Positions 32,748 through 44,027 of a stretch of DNA of 64,000 nucleotides are shown piece by piece. Source of the stretch: Mucor racemosus (taxonomy: Eukaryota > Mucoromycota > Mucoromycetes > Mucorales > Mucoraceae); assembly GCA_027405735.1 (NCBI GenBank), contig JAPEHQ010000020.1, forward strand, positions 1 to 64,000, read 5' to 3'. Both the position numbers and the translations under genes were made by a program. A model generated the notes under the pieces. The model was not told the origin of the DNA. It was given only the letters and a program-made list of their open reading frames with translations, and ran no database searches. How positions within the stretch are numbered: the stretch's first letter is position 1; the number at the start of each line of letters is the position of its first letter.

Positions 32748-34496
32748 ATGTCCGAGAAATTGGAACAAGAAAAGGCCTCTGAGATCGTTGCCTATGACGA
32801 AACTGATCTTCATGAAGATGATCAAGAAAGACCTGAGCCTACTGAAGAAGATTGGAAGGATTTACGTCAAGTTGCTGATGATGTTCCTTTCTCTGCCTAT
32901 CTTGTTCTCATCATTGAATTCTGTGAACGTTTCACTTATTATGGTCTTAGTGGTCCTTTCCAAAATTATATCCAAAATCCTGCTCCCGAGAGTTGTAAGT
33001 TTTTATTTTCAATTGAATTTTTTTGATTTACAAATATTAACAATCATTCTATAGATCCCGCTGATCAAGCTGGTGCCATGGGTAAAGGTCAACAAACTGC
33101 TACTGCCTTGACTACCTTTTTCCAATTTTGGTGTTATATTACTCCCATCTTTGGTGCTATTGTTGCTGATCAATATCTCGGTAAATACCGTGCTATTCTT
33201 CTTTTCTCCATCATTTATCTCGTTGGTTTGATCATCTTGACTGCCACTGCTTCTCCCGCTGGTATTGCTAGTGGTGCTGCTTTCCCTGGTTTCATTGTTT
33301 CCATCATTATTATCGGTCTCGGTACTGGTGGTATCAAGTCCAATGTCGCTCCTCTCATCGCTGAACAATATCAATCCAAGTCTCCCTATATCAAGGTTAC
33401 CAAGAAGAATGAGCGTGTCATTGTCACTCCTCAAGCTACTTACCAAAAGATCTTCAACATGTTCTATTGGGGTATTAACGTTGGTTCTCTTTCTGCCATT
33501 GCTACTACTGAATTAGAAAAGAATGTTGGTTTCTGGCCTGCTTATCTTTTACCTACTCTCATGTTTATTCCCGGTATCATCGTTGTCTTCTTGGGCCGTA
33601 AGCGTTATGTTCAAGCTGCTCCTCGTGGTTCCATCTTTGTTGAAGCTGGTAGACTTATCAAATATCGTCTTTTCACTGTTAAGGGTAGTTTAGATGCCTG
33701 TAAGCCTTCTAACCTTGCTGAAACTCATCCTGAACTCGTTGAAAAGGCTACTTGGGATGATGTCTTTGTTGATGAATTCAAACGTGCTCTCAGAGCTTGT
33801 ACCGTATTCTGTTGGTATCCTATTTACTGGCTTTGTTATGCTCAAATTTCCAACAATCTTATCTCTCAAGCCGCTACCATGTGGACTGGTAATGTTCCCA
33901 ACGATATTATGCAAAACATTGATCCTATTGTCTTGATTATTACCATTCCCATTATGGATCGTCTCGTTTACCCTACTCTTCGTCGTTATGGTATTATTTT
34001 GGGTCCCATTTTCCGTATTTCTCTTGGTTTCTTCTTTGCTTCCGTTGGTATGGCATACACTGCTGGTATCCAAGCCAAGATTTACGCAAACACATCCGAA
34101 TACCCCATTTCTGCCGGTTATCAAATTCCCTCTTACGTATTCGTTGCTTTCTCTGAAATCTTTGCTTCCGTTACTGGTAACGAATATGCTTACAAGAAGG
34201 CTCCTCAATCTATGAAGTCTATTGTAATGGCCCTTTTCTTGCTCACCAATTGTTTTGCCTCTATTCTTGCTTTTGCTTTGGTTTCCGTTGCTGTTGATCC
34301 CAAGTTGACTTGGATGTACACTGGTATTTCTGCTGCTAGTTTCATCTGTTCCATCTTGGTTTATGTCGTCCATCACAAGAACGATGCCACTGATGCTGCT
34401 GATGATGCTATTTGTCGTACTGGTGATGCTGCCAAGGAATATGACAACAAGAACAAGAAGGAAACAGAAATTGAATATGAAGTCGAAAAGGCTTAA
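32748..34496 (+). CDS. PTR2: POT/PTR family proton-coupled peptide transporter
   Basis: Exons 32748-32994 and 33055-34496, with a 60-nt intron, give 562 aa. Family signatures are SAYLVLIIEFCERFTYYGLS, QTATALTTFFQFWCYITPI, GAIVADQYLGKYRAI and the PTR signature FNMFYWGINVGSLSAIAT. About twelve membrane helices can be traced, with a long hydrophilic N-terminus (EDDQERPEPTEEDWKDLRQV) and a charged C-terminal tail (AAKEYDNKNKKETEIEYEV). It imports di- and tripeptides across the plasma membrane with protons. Codon use is strikingly uniform (GGT, GCT, TCC, CTC, AAG preferred), unlike neighbouring genes, and suggests high expression. The ATG at 32748 is preferred over in-frame upstream near-cognates because it follows the TATA box and pyrimidine leader. 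Confidence 0.97.
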
Positions 34497-35805
34497 TTCA
34501 TTTTACACCTACATAACTTATATATATATATAATACTCTCTTAATTTAATAACACAACACAACAATATCAAAGAAAACCCTGTTATTATGTAATATTAAT
34601 TTTTTTCTCTCTCAAAAGCAGCAGGGCTGTTGATAACATTTCTTTTTTTCTCTTAATAAATAATATTAATATATCCTTTCATAAATTTACATATCATCCT
34701 CTTTTTGTACATTATTTCTAAATTTGTCAATTACTAGCTTTCTCACGATACATCCCTTTCAATTATGAGAATCGTGAGAAGGTGGAAGTGTATCACAGTT
34801 GAAAAAAAAAAAAAAAAAAAAAAAATTACTGCAGTTACGATACACCAACTAGTAATTTTTACAGGTTTTTCCCTTATCAATCATTTCTAAATTAAGTGAT
34901 TTAATAAAACAAGGCGGGACATCAGGCCATTTGAAATTAATGTGTGTAAATGCATTTAGATATCACAGTTGCAAAATATTGTAAATTCATAGCATCGCAA
35001 AGGTTTGCATTCAATTGATTCTTTTTTTTTTTATTTCTTTTTTTTTATTTGAATATCTGGATAAAGGTTCTTGCTCTACAATTCTAATGTGTAACTCGAC
35101 TTTAATTACTTTTTGAGTTTCATGAGGCACCCAGTCCGAAATTCAAGATGCTTGTGATACTCATATGAAATGAATGGTGCCCAATCTTTCTTTCTTTTTT
35201 TTTTTTTTTTTTTTTTTTCTATCAAATGTGAAAATATACATTCTGTTATCCCCTGCTTATCATGTGCATTCGAATATTGCCTCTTGGCAGGGCATTATTT
35301 CTGCAGCTTCTATATATAATTTGTTAAGGGGTTTAGCTGTCAAAAATTAATGCATGTCCTTTTAAAAAAGCCATTCAGCTACTTTTTTTGCAACTTTTTT
35401 TTTTCAATAAAAAACAAGAAACATAAATATACATGTTGGAAAATCACAACAATGCTACAAAAAGTTTTTAACTACTTTTTTAAAGGAGTAAAAACTCTTT
35501 AAAGATTTAATATAGTCTTTTTTTCTTGTTTTTTCTCGGTCCCCGCCCAATAATTTTACTCTCCCCAGGGCCACAATTTGGTTACAGCATGCTTCTAAAA
35601 AAATAAAACTCAACGGTATTCTTATCACAAAAATAAAATTATATAGCTCCCCGGGACTGAAGATCAATTCATACGAAGCTTATCGGATCAAATAAAGTGA
35701 CCCTGAGTTGGTAAAAATAATCATGGCGCCAAAAATCCGGGTTTATTCAAGGTATTTAGAGTGAGATTGAAAAAGGGATGGGGAAGGGGGGGGGGGTATA
35801 ATTTA
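34497..35805. other. Intergenic with hairpin and long homopolymers
   Basis: Convergent 3' flanks. TTCTCACGAT (34740-34749) and ATCGTGAGAA (34771-34780) form a perfect 10-bp stem with a 21-nt loop, inside a larger AATTACTAG...CTAGTAATT inverted pair (34729-34857). This could be a small MITE or folded RNA. There is a pure A run at about 34801-34825, a T run at about 35190-35219 and a G run at about 35786. No coding frame. Confidence 0.45.
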
Positions 35806-37038
35806 TCATTGAGTCAAATCTCTCAAGGTATCCAATTTCTTTACTATCAATTCATATGTAAAAATGGTAACAGCAGACGCTGGTACTGTACGTACAAGGT
35901 TAGTTGTAATTCCCTTGTAGAAGCCATGTACGCCTTCTTCATACATGATGACTTTAATTGCATGAAGTATGCCTTTGTATTTGAAGGGTTGTATCACTTG
36001 ATTTTGTAATCGTGTACGAATAACCTAAAATCAAAATATTTAGTCAATGCACCTACAATTGCATATCTCAAAACTTAATACCTCATGTGGATAAGTTGTA
36101 GTGCTCGCTACCATTTTGGAAATTGAAGAAGCTAGCAAAATACTTGTTGTTTCAGATTGATTTGATGTTAATAATGTTTTCAACCTTTCATATAATGGAA
36201 ATTGAATCGCCACATGGCTTACACCGATCAATGAAGGACCTAATCCTTTATAAAATCCTCGAATGCCTTCATGCTTGGCAATCATGGCAAATGCTTCCAT
36301 AATTGAATTATATCGATGTGGTGATCTCATAGTTTGCGTCTAAATACTCGTGAATATTAGCAAAACAGGGACACTCAAGTGCCAAAATCCATAAATACCA
36401 TAAATCGAGTTTTGATAACCCAAACTGGACTAGTCAGTGTCGTTGATATCATACCGGCCGTCATGGCTGACGATATATGTGCTAGCCAATCATGTTCTAT
36501 TTGATTGTTGATTACCACATGCCCTTGAAAATATTCTCACAATTTTTCATTACTCACCAATGCCGTCTTTTGCCCAATTTATTTTGCAATAATCGTAAAT
36601 TGTGAAATAAATAGCCCATGTTGGTAGATAGCCAACTATTGTGGGACCAAGTCCTCGATATAATCCTCTTATGCCTTCTTCTAATCTGATCCTTTTTATT
36701 GTACCTAATAATGTTCAATTGTTACTTTATTTAGGATAAACTTGTTATCAGATTGTTATCGTTGCATTACCCATAGTTCCTCTGTATTTTAGTTTCCCAA
36801 TACCTTGATTTTGTAATCTGGTTTTTACAACATCAAGTGGACAAGTAACAACTGATGAAATAACACCAGCGCCAGCGCCAGCAATAGAATGCTTTAAAGT
36901 TTCATGTGTTTGTCTATTTTTTTAAAAAAAAAATCCAGTTATATACTCAAAAATGAAAAAAAAAAAAAAAAAAAAAAAAGCAACAGACTCAAAAGAAACA
37001 TACACAAAATCTTTACACCACTTGGCAGCGTAACTCAT
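35806..37038 (-). CDS. YIA6: Mitochondrial NAD+/pyrimidine-type carrier (NDT1/YIA6-like, SLC25)
   Basis: Six exons, 37038-37004, 36913-36771, 36704-36558, 36523-36399, 36339-36082 and 36024-35806, give 308 aa, the usual carrier size. Three solcar repeats carry the PX[D/E]XX[K/R] signatures [22 protein letters not shown] and YPHEVIRTRLQ. The [20 protein letters not shown] block and the W of SPVWVIK are typical of the NAD+/folate/pyrimidine branch. Repeat 3 has [20 protein letters not shown]. It would move nucleotides across the mitochondrial inner membrane. Intron 3 is only 34 nt (36524-36557), and the 35-nt first exon is separated by a 90-nt intron holding a long poly-A/T run. The exact substrate is an inference. 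Confidence 0.88.
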
Positions 37039-39411
37039 CAATAACAAAAGAAAACAAAAAAAAGAAAAAAAGAAATGTATTTAGAAAAAAAAGGAAGAAA
37101 AAAAGGGAGATAAATAAAAATTTTGAGAGATAAGATTATCAATCGTTTTAGCGATAATCTAAATTTTTGTAATACATCTTTCCTTTTCCATCTTGAGATT
37201 CTGCAGAAAAAAAAATAAGGAGGGTCGCCTTTTTGCTTGGCTATTTTTCCATTTTTGCAGCATTCATCGTAATGGAATGATCTTGAACGCGTTGAGTGCT
37301 CCTGAGACTAACATATTTGATTAAATGAATCTGCCATCGTGATGTTACAGGTTTCAAAAGTATTGAATTATCCCTGATTTATGCCACAAGAACTCTTCAA
37401 ATATTATAAATAACGCTTAGCTTATCTGAATTTTATCCCATGTGTGCCATCCAAACAAAGAAATTATTGTTTTTCTGCGATAAATGCATTCAATCAGCAA
37501 GGAAAGTTCCTTCATTTACACACAAGCTGGAGTAAACGGAGTTTAAATCAGCTAATCGCTAGCTGACCAATTTTTTGTTCAATTTTGATCGATTTGAAAT
37601 TTTTTGACCTTTAAAGGATTTTCCCTCTACAAATTGAATAATTAGCATACCTTACAAAATAATTGAATATTTTAGTGATTTTTAAGTAGCATACAATGAG
37701 ATTTTTAGTTTTTATACTTTTCTCGGAAAATCAGTAACTATTTGAGATACTAAAAATAACAGCTTTTCGAAGAAAAGCCTAAAAACCTTTTAATAAACCA
37801 ATCTGAAATTAGCCCAAGATGAAAGCAAAAAGCTTTTACGGTCATTTTGTCCCAATATATACCTTAGTAAAAAATCGCATTTTTGAGCTTAAATTTTGAA
37901 TTTTCTAAAAAATGCAATTTTTCATGAGGTATACCTCATGGAAAATTCGAGCAAAATTAAGGCCTCCAAAAATTTAAGGGAATGCAAAATATTACATCTA
38001 CCGGTCGAGGGTAGTCGTTTGGTATACTTGCGAGCTTTAGCAAAAGCCGAAAACTAAAGATTTGCGCTCTTTTAAGTGCTGATTTATGCAATTTTGGTGC
38101 AGCAACGTTAGGAGCTGCTGTATTACTGCTAGAGATAGTCAGAGTTTCACAAAACAAAAAATCCGTACTATATTTTGACAATTTATAAATACCTTTTATG
38201 CATATTTGAGCAGTATAGTGCTTTTATACATGTCATAAAAATCCTTTAGAAAGTAAGATTTCACTTGAAACGGAGTGCCAGAATTTGTTTAGTATTAAAA
38301 GTGCGTTGAAACGAGAAAGCCTAAAACAATCTTAAAATAGGCACAGGTATGAACAATTGAATGCTACACGCTGTTACTAGCTACCCTAATTCTATATAAT
38401 AGATTCAAAATACAGTAGATGATGCAAATATTAACGTAATTTTGACTTTTGGTAATAGAATTTCAATGAATCTGGTATGTTTTTTTGTAGTATATTAAAA
38501 TATGAACCCCGTGTAGTTTATTACCGATTGTACCTGAAACCATTGTTGATACATTAATACAAGTATGGCGACCCTATATAATGAACAGCATATATACTGC
38601 ATTGTATTCAAAGTGAATTTTCTAATGCTTCATGTCACTAAAAGTGGCGCAATGAAACGCGAAACCGCAGCATTTGTATTATAATGCTCAATAAAGTTTT
38701 TTTTTTCATTCATCTCCTTCTTTCTTCTCTTTAGCTCACATTTTGGTTATTTCCAGTTAGATTCAGACAAGTTATGGACGTTCAAATATCGCAAGGTTCT
38801 TCTTGGATTCCCTGCTAGTCTCTCGTTCATTCTGACTTGGGTTCGTAGCCCTAGTTTCAGGGGTCTATTTCAACTCTAGCATCACTTTTTTCTCCTCTTC
38901 ATTGAGGGCCTTTTTTGGGATGAAATGTACTTTCACCTTCCCGTGGTTGATCCTGTTAGTATTAAAGTAATTTACTTTGAGAACTGAGAAAAGTACCTAT
39001 CCTTTACTTTATGAAGTATTATTTTTCACTCTTTCTTTTATTTAAATACTCGGTCATCCTCTTGAACGTCAATTTAAGTGTGAAGTCGAGTAATGGTTTG
39101 ATTTTTGTTGCATTTAATTAATTTAACTTAAAAATGATCTTTTATGGCATGGACAATTAAGTTTTTTTTTTTTTTTTTTTTTTTTTCAGAATAAAAATTA
39201 AGTAATTTACTAGACATGTTGTAGAATATGTTTTTGTTATTGTGAGATGTTAGTTTGACATACATGCTTATGAAAGTTTTGAAAAGCCAAATAAATTGTC
39301 GAAAACCACTTACATACACAATAACCATAGATACAGGATATTATACATTGAAGTACAACATTTGAAGATGGTTTACAACTACACTAGTATTATTTTTATT
39401 GTTCAATTAGA
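37039..39411. other. Gene-free 2.4-kb spacer
   Basis: Immediately upstream of the carrier is an A-rich (plus strand) stretch with many AAAGAAAA units, its likely promoter. Further on are AT-rich blocks, a palindrome-like ATGAGGTATACCTCATGGAAAA at 37923, and a 23-nt T run near 39163. A 74-codon minus frame at 37957-38181 (ISSSNTAAPNVAAPKLHKSA) is slightly protein-like but unsupported. Confidence 0.4.
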
Positions 39412-40963
39412 TTATTTAAGAAGTATATTGTCTATAATATACTTGGTTCCTTCGTAGACACCTTTTTGCTTAATCATGTGAATAAAAGCATTATTGATTT
39501 TGTCCAATGTTCCATTTGTATCCTTTGATATTACTATGCATATAACGTTAATAAATATGGAAACATTTGGCTCATTTAGTTAATTTTACCTCCAGGTAAT
39601 GCTACTGCCTCCATTGTCAAATCAGGCAGAACATCATTCTTGACATTTGCATCCAATTTCTCTCTTTCTGTATTTGTCTCGATTATCTTCCAGGAAAGTA
39701 ACAAACTAATGCCACATGCACTATAAAATAAACGACGAATATAAGAACAGCAAATGTTTATAAACGGTATTCATAACTTACACAGAGCCTTCAAATTGAA
39801 GTTTTGTTTGTGAAAGCATCACTACATTCACAGGGGTATCTTTATAATTCTTGATTAATTGATCAAAAATATCTTTTCTTCCGTTTTCTAATTTAGCATA
39901 ATGAACCAATAATTGGAAAAATCCCAAAATGTTGCATTCATTTTTAATCCTAACAAATGAATGTTACTACAAATCCTACAGTTTGTGAATGTATTTACTT
40001 ACTTTTGTAACGTGCTGCCAACTGCCAACTGCATCTCTATGTTTACTTCAAAGTCCAAAGTTGGCATAATCATACTTGGCTCAAGCACATCAAATTTAAC
40101 TTGAAATGGTAAATCATATGATGTTCCTGATAATTCACAATGTCGAATATCTCCTGTTTCTGTTTCTTTATAGCCTTCCAGAGCTTGCGATGATTTGAGA
40201 ATTGTGATGCCCGAGTATTCAGTTTGTCTTTTTATTTCTTCATTTTCTAATGCTTTTTGACGTAATTCAGCATTTGGGTTCAAGAAATCATTTCCAAATA
40301 TCATTTCGTCATCCATAGATTCATTCTCTAAAAGCAACATGTACTCGCTAAACAATTGTGAGCAAAAGGAGAGCATTGCAAAATTAAAGCATTTTACTTA
40401 CTAAACAACATCCCAGTCAGGTTTTTTATCTTCTGGTTGTAATTCTTGTTCTTCTTGTTCTTGTTCTTGTTCTTCATCCTCTTCATCATTATCATCTCTA
40501 TTTATTTCTTTGATTTCTTTCTTCAATAGCTTTTCTCGAAGGTTTTCTTTTTTCTTTTTGATAATGTCATGTTCCTTTTCTTCCTTTTCAGTAAATGCTG
40601 CTCTTTCCTCTGTTGTCATATTGGTAAGACCTGCTTCCACTTTTCGTTTTTCTCTACGTGCTGTCAGTTTTTCTTCCCTTTCAATTACACGACCTTCCAT
40701 ATGAGAAACCTTTTGAGTAAGTCGCTCCAATTGGATTTTCAATGCTTCTGTATCATCAGAATCATAAAAATCTATAAATCGCTAGAGGTAATAGGTCAAT
40801 TCCATAGCTCTTGGTATTGGAGTGCATATCTTACTGTATCATTGTTTAATGGATTGAATGAAGTACTAGATTTTGCTTGCAATAAACGCTCTTGAAAATT
40901 AGCATTTGTTGTTCTCTCATCGAAAGCAATGCCATCGCTACTGTCACTTGAAAGTTCAGACAT
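39412..40963 (-). CDS. CENPP: Probable kinetochore protein CENP-P (Ctf19 family)
   Basis: Six exons, 40963-40835, 40781-40402, 40347-40003, 39949-39782, 39720-39590 and 39533-39412, sum to exactly 425 codons (424 aa). The N-terminal half is a charged coiled coil (IQLERLTQKVSHMEGRVIER; EKEEKEHDIIKKKKENLREK) and an acidic EEDEEQEQEQEEQE tract. The C-terminal half resembles the CENP-P RWD region: GITILKSSQALE, RHCELSGTSYDLPFQVKFDV, ILGFFQLLVHYAKLENGRKD, GISLLLSWKIIE and LPDLTMEAVALPGG, aligning by eye with the CENP-P blocks ending in LVIVWKI and PKLDL. CENP-P/Ctf19 pairs with CENP-O in the inner-kinetochore COMA complex. The call rests on remembered motif patterns, so it is moderate. The gene is transcribed divergently from SF3A2, 220 bp apart. 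Confidence 0.62.
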
Positions 40964-41183
40964 GATTTCTAGTCAATTGTAAACCTTTCTAATTGCTTTA
41001 ATGGTCCTTTTATTATCAAATCCATCGAGTTACGTGACGGTTTGGGTATGTGAAGAAGGCTTGTTTAAGCCAATCAGCAGTGCAACAGTGAAGAGCGACA
41101 AGCAAAAAAGCACACAAATTCTTTTTCTTGTGTGCTAATTTACTGGCTTTTTTTTCAACACTTTAATATAAATATATACAATC
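40964..41183. promoter_or_regulatory. Bidirectional promoter CENP-P-like / SF3A2
   Basis: A 220-bp spacer separates the two divergent start codons. It includes ATCGAGTTACGTGACGG (a TACGTGAC CRE/E-box-like core) at about 41024, AGCCAATCAG (CCAAT box) at 41069, and AATATAAATATATA just before the SF3A2 ATG. Confidence 0.5.
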
Positions 41184-41906
41184 ATGGATTTCCAAAATCG
41201 AGTAGGCAGCAAACATAGAGGCGGTGGAATGGCCAGTGCTTCAGAATCTAATGTAGATCGCCGTGAAAGACTTCGTAAATTAGCCATGGAAACTATCGAT
41301 ATTAGCAAAGACCCATATTTTATGAAAAATCATTTGGGTTCATACGAATGTAAACTTTGTTTAACATTACATACAAGCGAAGGATCCTACTTAGCACATA
41401 CACAAGGTAAAAAGCATCAAACCAACTTGGCACGTCGTGCTGCCAAAGAAGCAAAGGAAGCCAACATTATTCAACCTGCTGTGGGCCCTGCTAAACCTTT
41501 GGTAGCTCCTCGTCGCAACATTATCAAAATTGGTCGACCTGGTTATCGAGTCACCAAGGTTAGAGATCCAGTTACTCGTCAATTAGGTCTCTTGTTCCAA
41601 ATCCAATATCCTCAAATTGCAGACGATGTTAAACCACGCCATAGATTTATGGGTGCTTATGAACAAAAGATTGAGCCCCCTAATAATGCTTATCAATACG
41701 TAGTTGTTGCCGCAGAACCATATGAATCTATTGCATTCAAAATTCAAAGCCAAAAAGTAGACGAGACTCCAGGCAAATTCTGGACGCATTGGGATCAAGA
41801 TGCAAAGCAATTTTCGCTGCAATTCTTTTTCAAAAATGAAAAGAATGGTATGTTTGAAGGAATATCAGCAACACCTAATATGGCCCCTCCTGTAGCTACT
41901 GTTTGA
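41184..41906 (+). CDS. SF3A2: Splicing factor 3A subunit 2 (SF3A2/Prp11)
   Basis: An uninterrupted 240-aa frame without introns. The N-terminus MDFQNRVGSKHRGGGMAS and the matrin-type C2H2 finger YECKLCLTLHTSEGSYLAHT with GKKHQTNLARRAAKE are diagnostic of the U2 snRNP SF3a66 subunit. The middle IIKIGRPGYRVTKVRDP and QIADDVKPRHRFMGAYEQK match the family's conserved core, as does FWTHWDQDAKQFSLQFFFK. The long Pro-rich repeat tail of the animal protein is absent, as in yeast Prp11. It acts in prespliceosome assembly. Confidence 0.97.
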   Translation: MDFQNRVGSKHRGGGMASASESNVDRRERLRKLAMETIDISKDPYFMKNHLGSYECKLCLTLHTSEGSYLAHTQGKKHQTNLARRAAKEAKEANIIQPAVGPAKPLVAPRRNIIKIGRPGYRVTKVRDPVTRQLGLLFQIQYPQIADDVKPRHRFMGAYEQKIEPPNNAYQYVVVAAEPYESIAFKIQSQKVDETPGKFWTHWDQDAKQFSLQFFFKNEKNGMFEGISATPNMAPPVATV

Positions 41907-42056
41907 ATGCCATTTTATGTATAAAAATATATATATTAAATAAAGCAATTTCTTTTTGTATAATATATAAAAAAAGTTTTTATTTTGTTTTGTTTTTTTC
42001 ATTTTGGTTCAAATAATCTACAGTAATAATAATATGATAAAACAACAAACAGCAAT

Positions 42057-42680
42057 TTAAAGACGTCTTGCTTTCTTGGGTCTACATCCACCAAAAGGAA
42101 TAGGTGTAGCATCTGTAATACGCTTAACATTCCATGATGTACCACTCACCAAAGCCTTGAAAGCTGCATCACGACCGGGACCAAATCCCTTAAGCACAAT
42201 ATGAACATTAGGCACTTGTAAATTCTTTACATCCATCTTTTCCAATAATTGTATAGCAGCTTGATGTGCTGCTTCATATCCACTACGAGCAGCCTTTTTA
42301 AAACCTGCTGAACCTCCAGATGTTGTAACAAGAGGTGCACCATTAGGACGAGTCAATGTAATGATGGTGTTGTTAAAAGTAGCGTTGATATGGAGTTGAT
42401 GAGGACTTTGATTCAAGTTATTTAAGGTATTAGTAAAACTGCTGTTCAAGGCAAACAAGGTGGATGTCTTTTTATCGTTTTTAGCATTTTCGTTCAACAC
42501 AGAAGATGTATCATAGTCTTTAGAAGAAACGCCCAAAGCACTCAAAATACCGTCCATTTGAGCTGTTGGCTTTTCGTCAGATTTTTGTGGTGTAGTGGAT
42601 GATGTCCAACGTTGTGAAACTTGAACACATGCACGGAGCTGTGTACAAGCTTTAGGAACAGTATGTCTAAGTGCCAACAT
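42057..42680 (-). CDS. MRPS18: Mitochondrial small-subunit ribosomal protein uS11m
   Basis: Single-exon, 207 aa. The C-terminal 130 residues show the uS11 core: LHINATFNNTIITLTRPNG, TTSGGSAGFKKAARSGYEAA, VHIVLKGFGPGRDAAFKAL, ITDATPIPFGGCRPKKARRL. The N-terminal 75 residues (MLALRHTVPKACTQLRACVQ, Arg/Ser/Thr-rich, few acids) look like a mitochondrial presequence and linker. It binds 15S/12S rRNA in the platform of the mitoribosome small subunit. It is convergent with SF3A2, 150 bp between stop codons. The name follows yeast MRPS18, the uS11m orthologue. Confidence 0.95.
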   Translation of the reverse strand: MLALRHTVPKACTQLRACVQVSQRWTSSTTPQKSDEKPTAQMDGILSALGVSSKDYDTSSVLNENAKNDKKTSTLFALNSSFTNTLNNLNQSPHQLHINATFNNTIITLTRPNGAPLVTTSGGSAGFKKAARSGYEAAHQAAIQLLEKMDVKNLQVPNVHIVLKGFGPGRDAAFKALVSGTSWNVKRITDATPIPFGGCRPKKARRL

Positions 42681-44027
42681 GATTGAAGTAAAAAGAATAG
42701 GAAAAAAAAAATGTCAAAATTAGCCCCAGGGGGTTTATGGAAAAGGTAACATGGCCTACTCGAAAATTATAAGGACTGGATTGGTTGGTAAGGGTCCCCT
42801 TCGTGACTACCAACGTTAGTGAAGGTGTGAAGGTTATGGCCTCTATTACGGTGCCGCCTACATTTAAGTCTTGATGGAAGGTATCAAAAGGAAAAACAGT
42901 GCCTGTATTCATTATATATCCCAAAAAGTACATGATAAAGTTGATTTTACGATATTTTTTGCAGTGAAAATGCAATCCTAAATGGTATGAACGTTTGAAT
43001 TGGACATATCGACAGTTATGATTCAGTATCAGAGAGATTGTTCCTTCATATCTTTACTTATTCTACAGTAGTAGTATTTGGAAAATTGGTAATGTCTAGC
43101 AAATCGATCAAGGTTTACTTCAGTAATCCCAAAGAGTTTCGATATTTATATTCCTTGTTTCTCTTGATCTTGATGTTGAAATATTTTATTTTTGTAGTTG
43201 CTAAATACAGAATATCGAAGAGTGCCAAAATTAAATCTCTAAATAGATCTAAACTGTACCAAAAGGACACTTGACACATAGAGAATATGCCAATAAGTTA
43301 TCAAATAAAAGTCTAAATCAGTACATTCAATGTCGGATTTAACCAGTTTGCGACCATCTGTAATACTTTAAAGCATATCAAATGAATACTAGGATTCAAT
43401 AGACTTGATCTGACGCATTTTTGCGTTTTTCCTACATCGTTTTTTTCAGCTCGATTTTTCCCTTGTCATACCTCATCCAAAATCTTAATTTACACGAAAT
43501 TCAATTTTTCAGTCGAAAAATGAGACTTTTTATTAAGGTGTTTATAAGAGTTAAATGACTTAAATAGCCATAGCTTTCTGGTGGCATCGTTTATTTTGAG
43601 TTTGTAAGCCAACTTTTTTGATTTTTCGCAGAAGAACCAAAAATGTACTTTATCAAAGATATCTATATTATTTGTGTTAAAAAATTACAAGATTAAAATA
43701 CCACCGTATAGAGCTCTTCAAATTACATCTGCCACATTAGGATGTCTTTGATGTCTTACTATTGAAAATTGACTGTAAAAAATCTTCAAACGCCAATTTT
43801 TTTTAGGAAATGTCAAAATGGTCCTGAAAATTAGCTACTGCACTTTACCGAATTCATTCCCCAACATCACTAAAAAAAAATACAAGATGCTCGACATTAT
43901 ACTTGTTCCAACATCAAGTATATTAGCATGCTGAATGCTAGAATTTAAATTTATGAATCTAAATGTTTGTAATATATATCTAATTTAAAGAAAAGACATC
44001 AAAAAGTAGACAAATTTAAAATTAAGC
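42681..44027. other. uS11m upstream region and gene-free spacer
   Basis: 42710-42900 is noticeably more GC-balanced than its surroundings and stays open for 102 codons on the minus strand (42667-42975), ending inside the uS11m leader. It has no recognisable motif and I treat it as promoter DNA. 43000-44027 is AT-rich with no supported gene; the 78-codon plus frame at 43038-43274 has no motif or splice context. Confidence 0.4.

Noticed and set aside
33009..34376. Long minus-strand frames inside the peptide transporter
   Set aside because: Shadow frames caused by the strongly biased codons of PTR2; no motifs and no independent promoter.
42667..42975. 102-codon minus frame just upstream of uS11m
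   Set aside because: It overlaps the uS11m start in another phase and has no motif; more likely promoter and leader with balanced composition.
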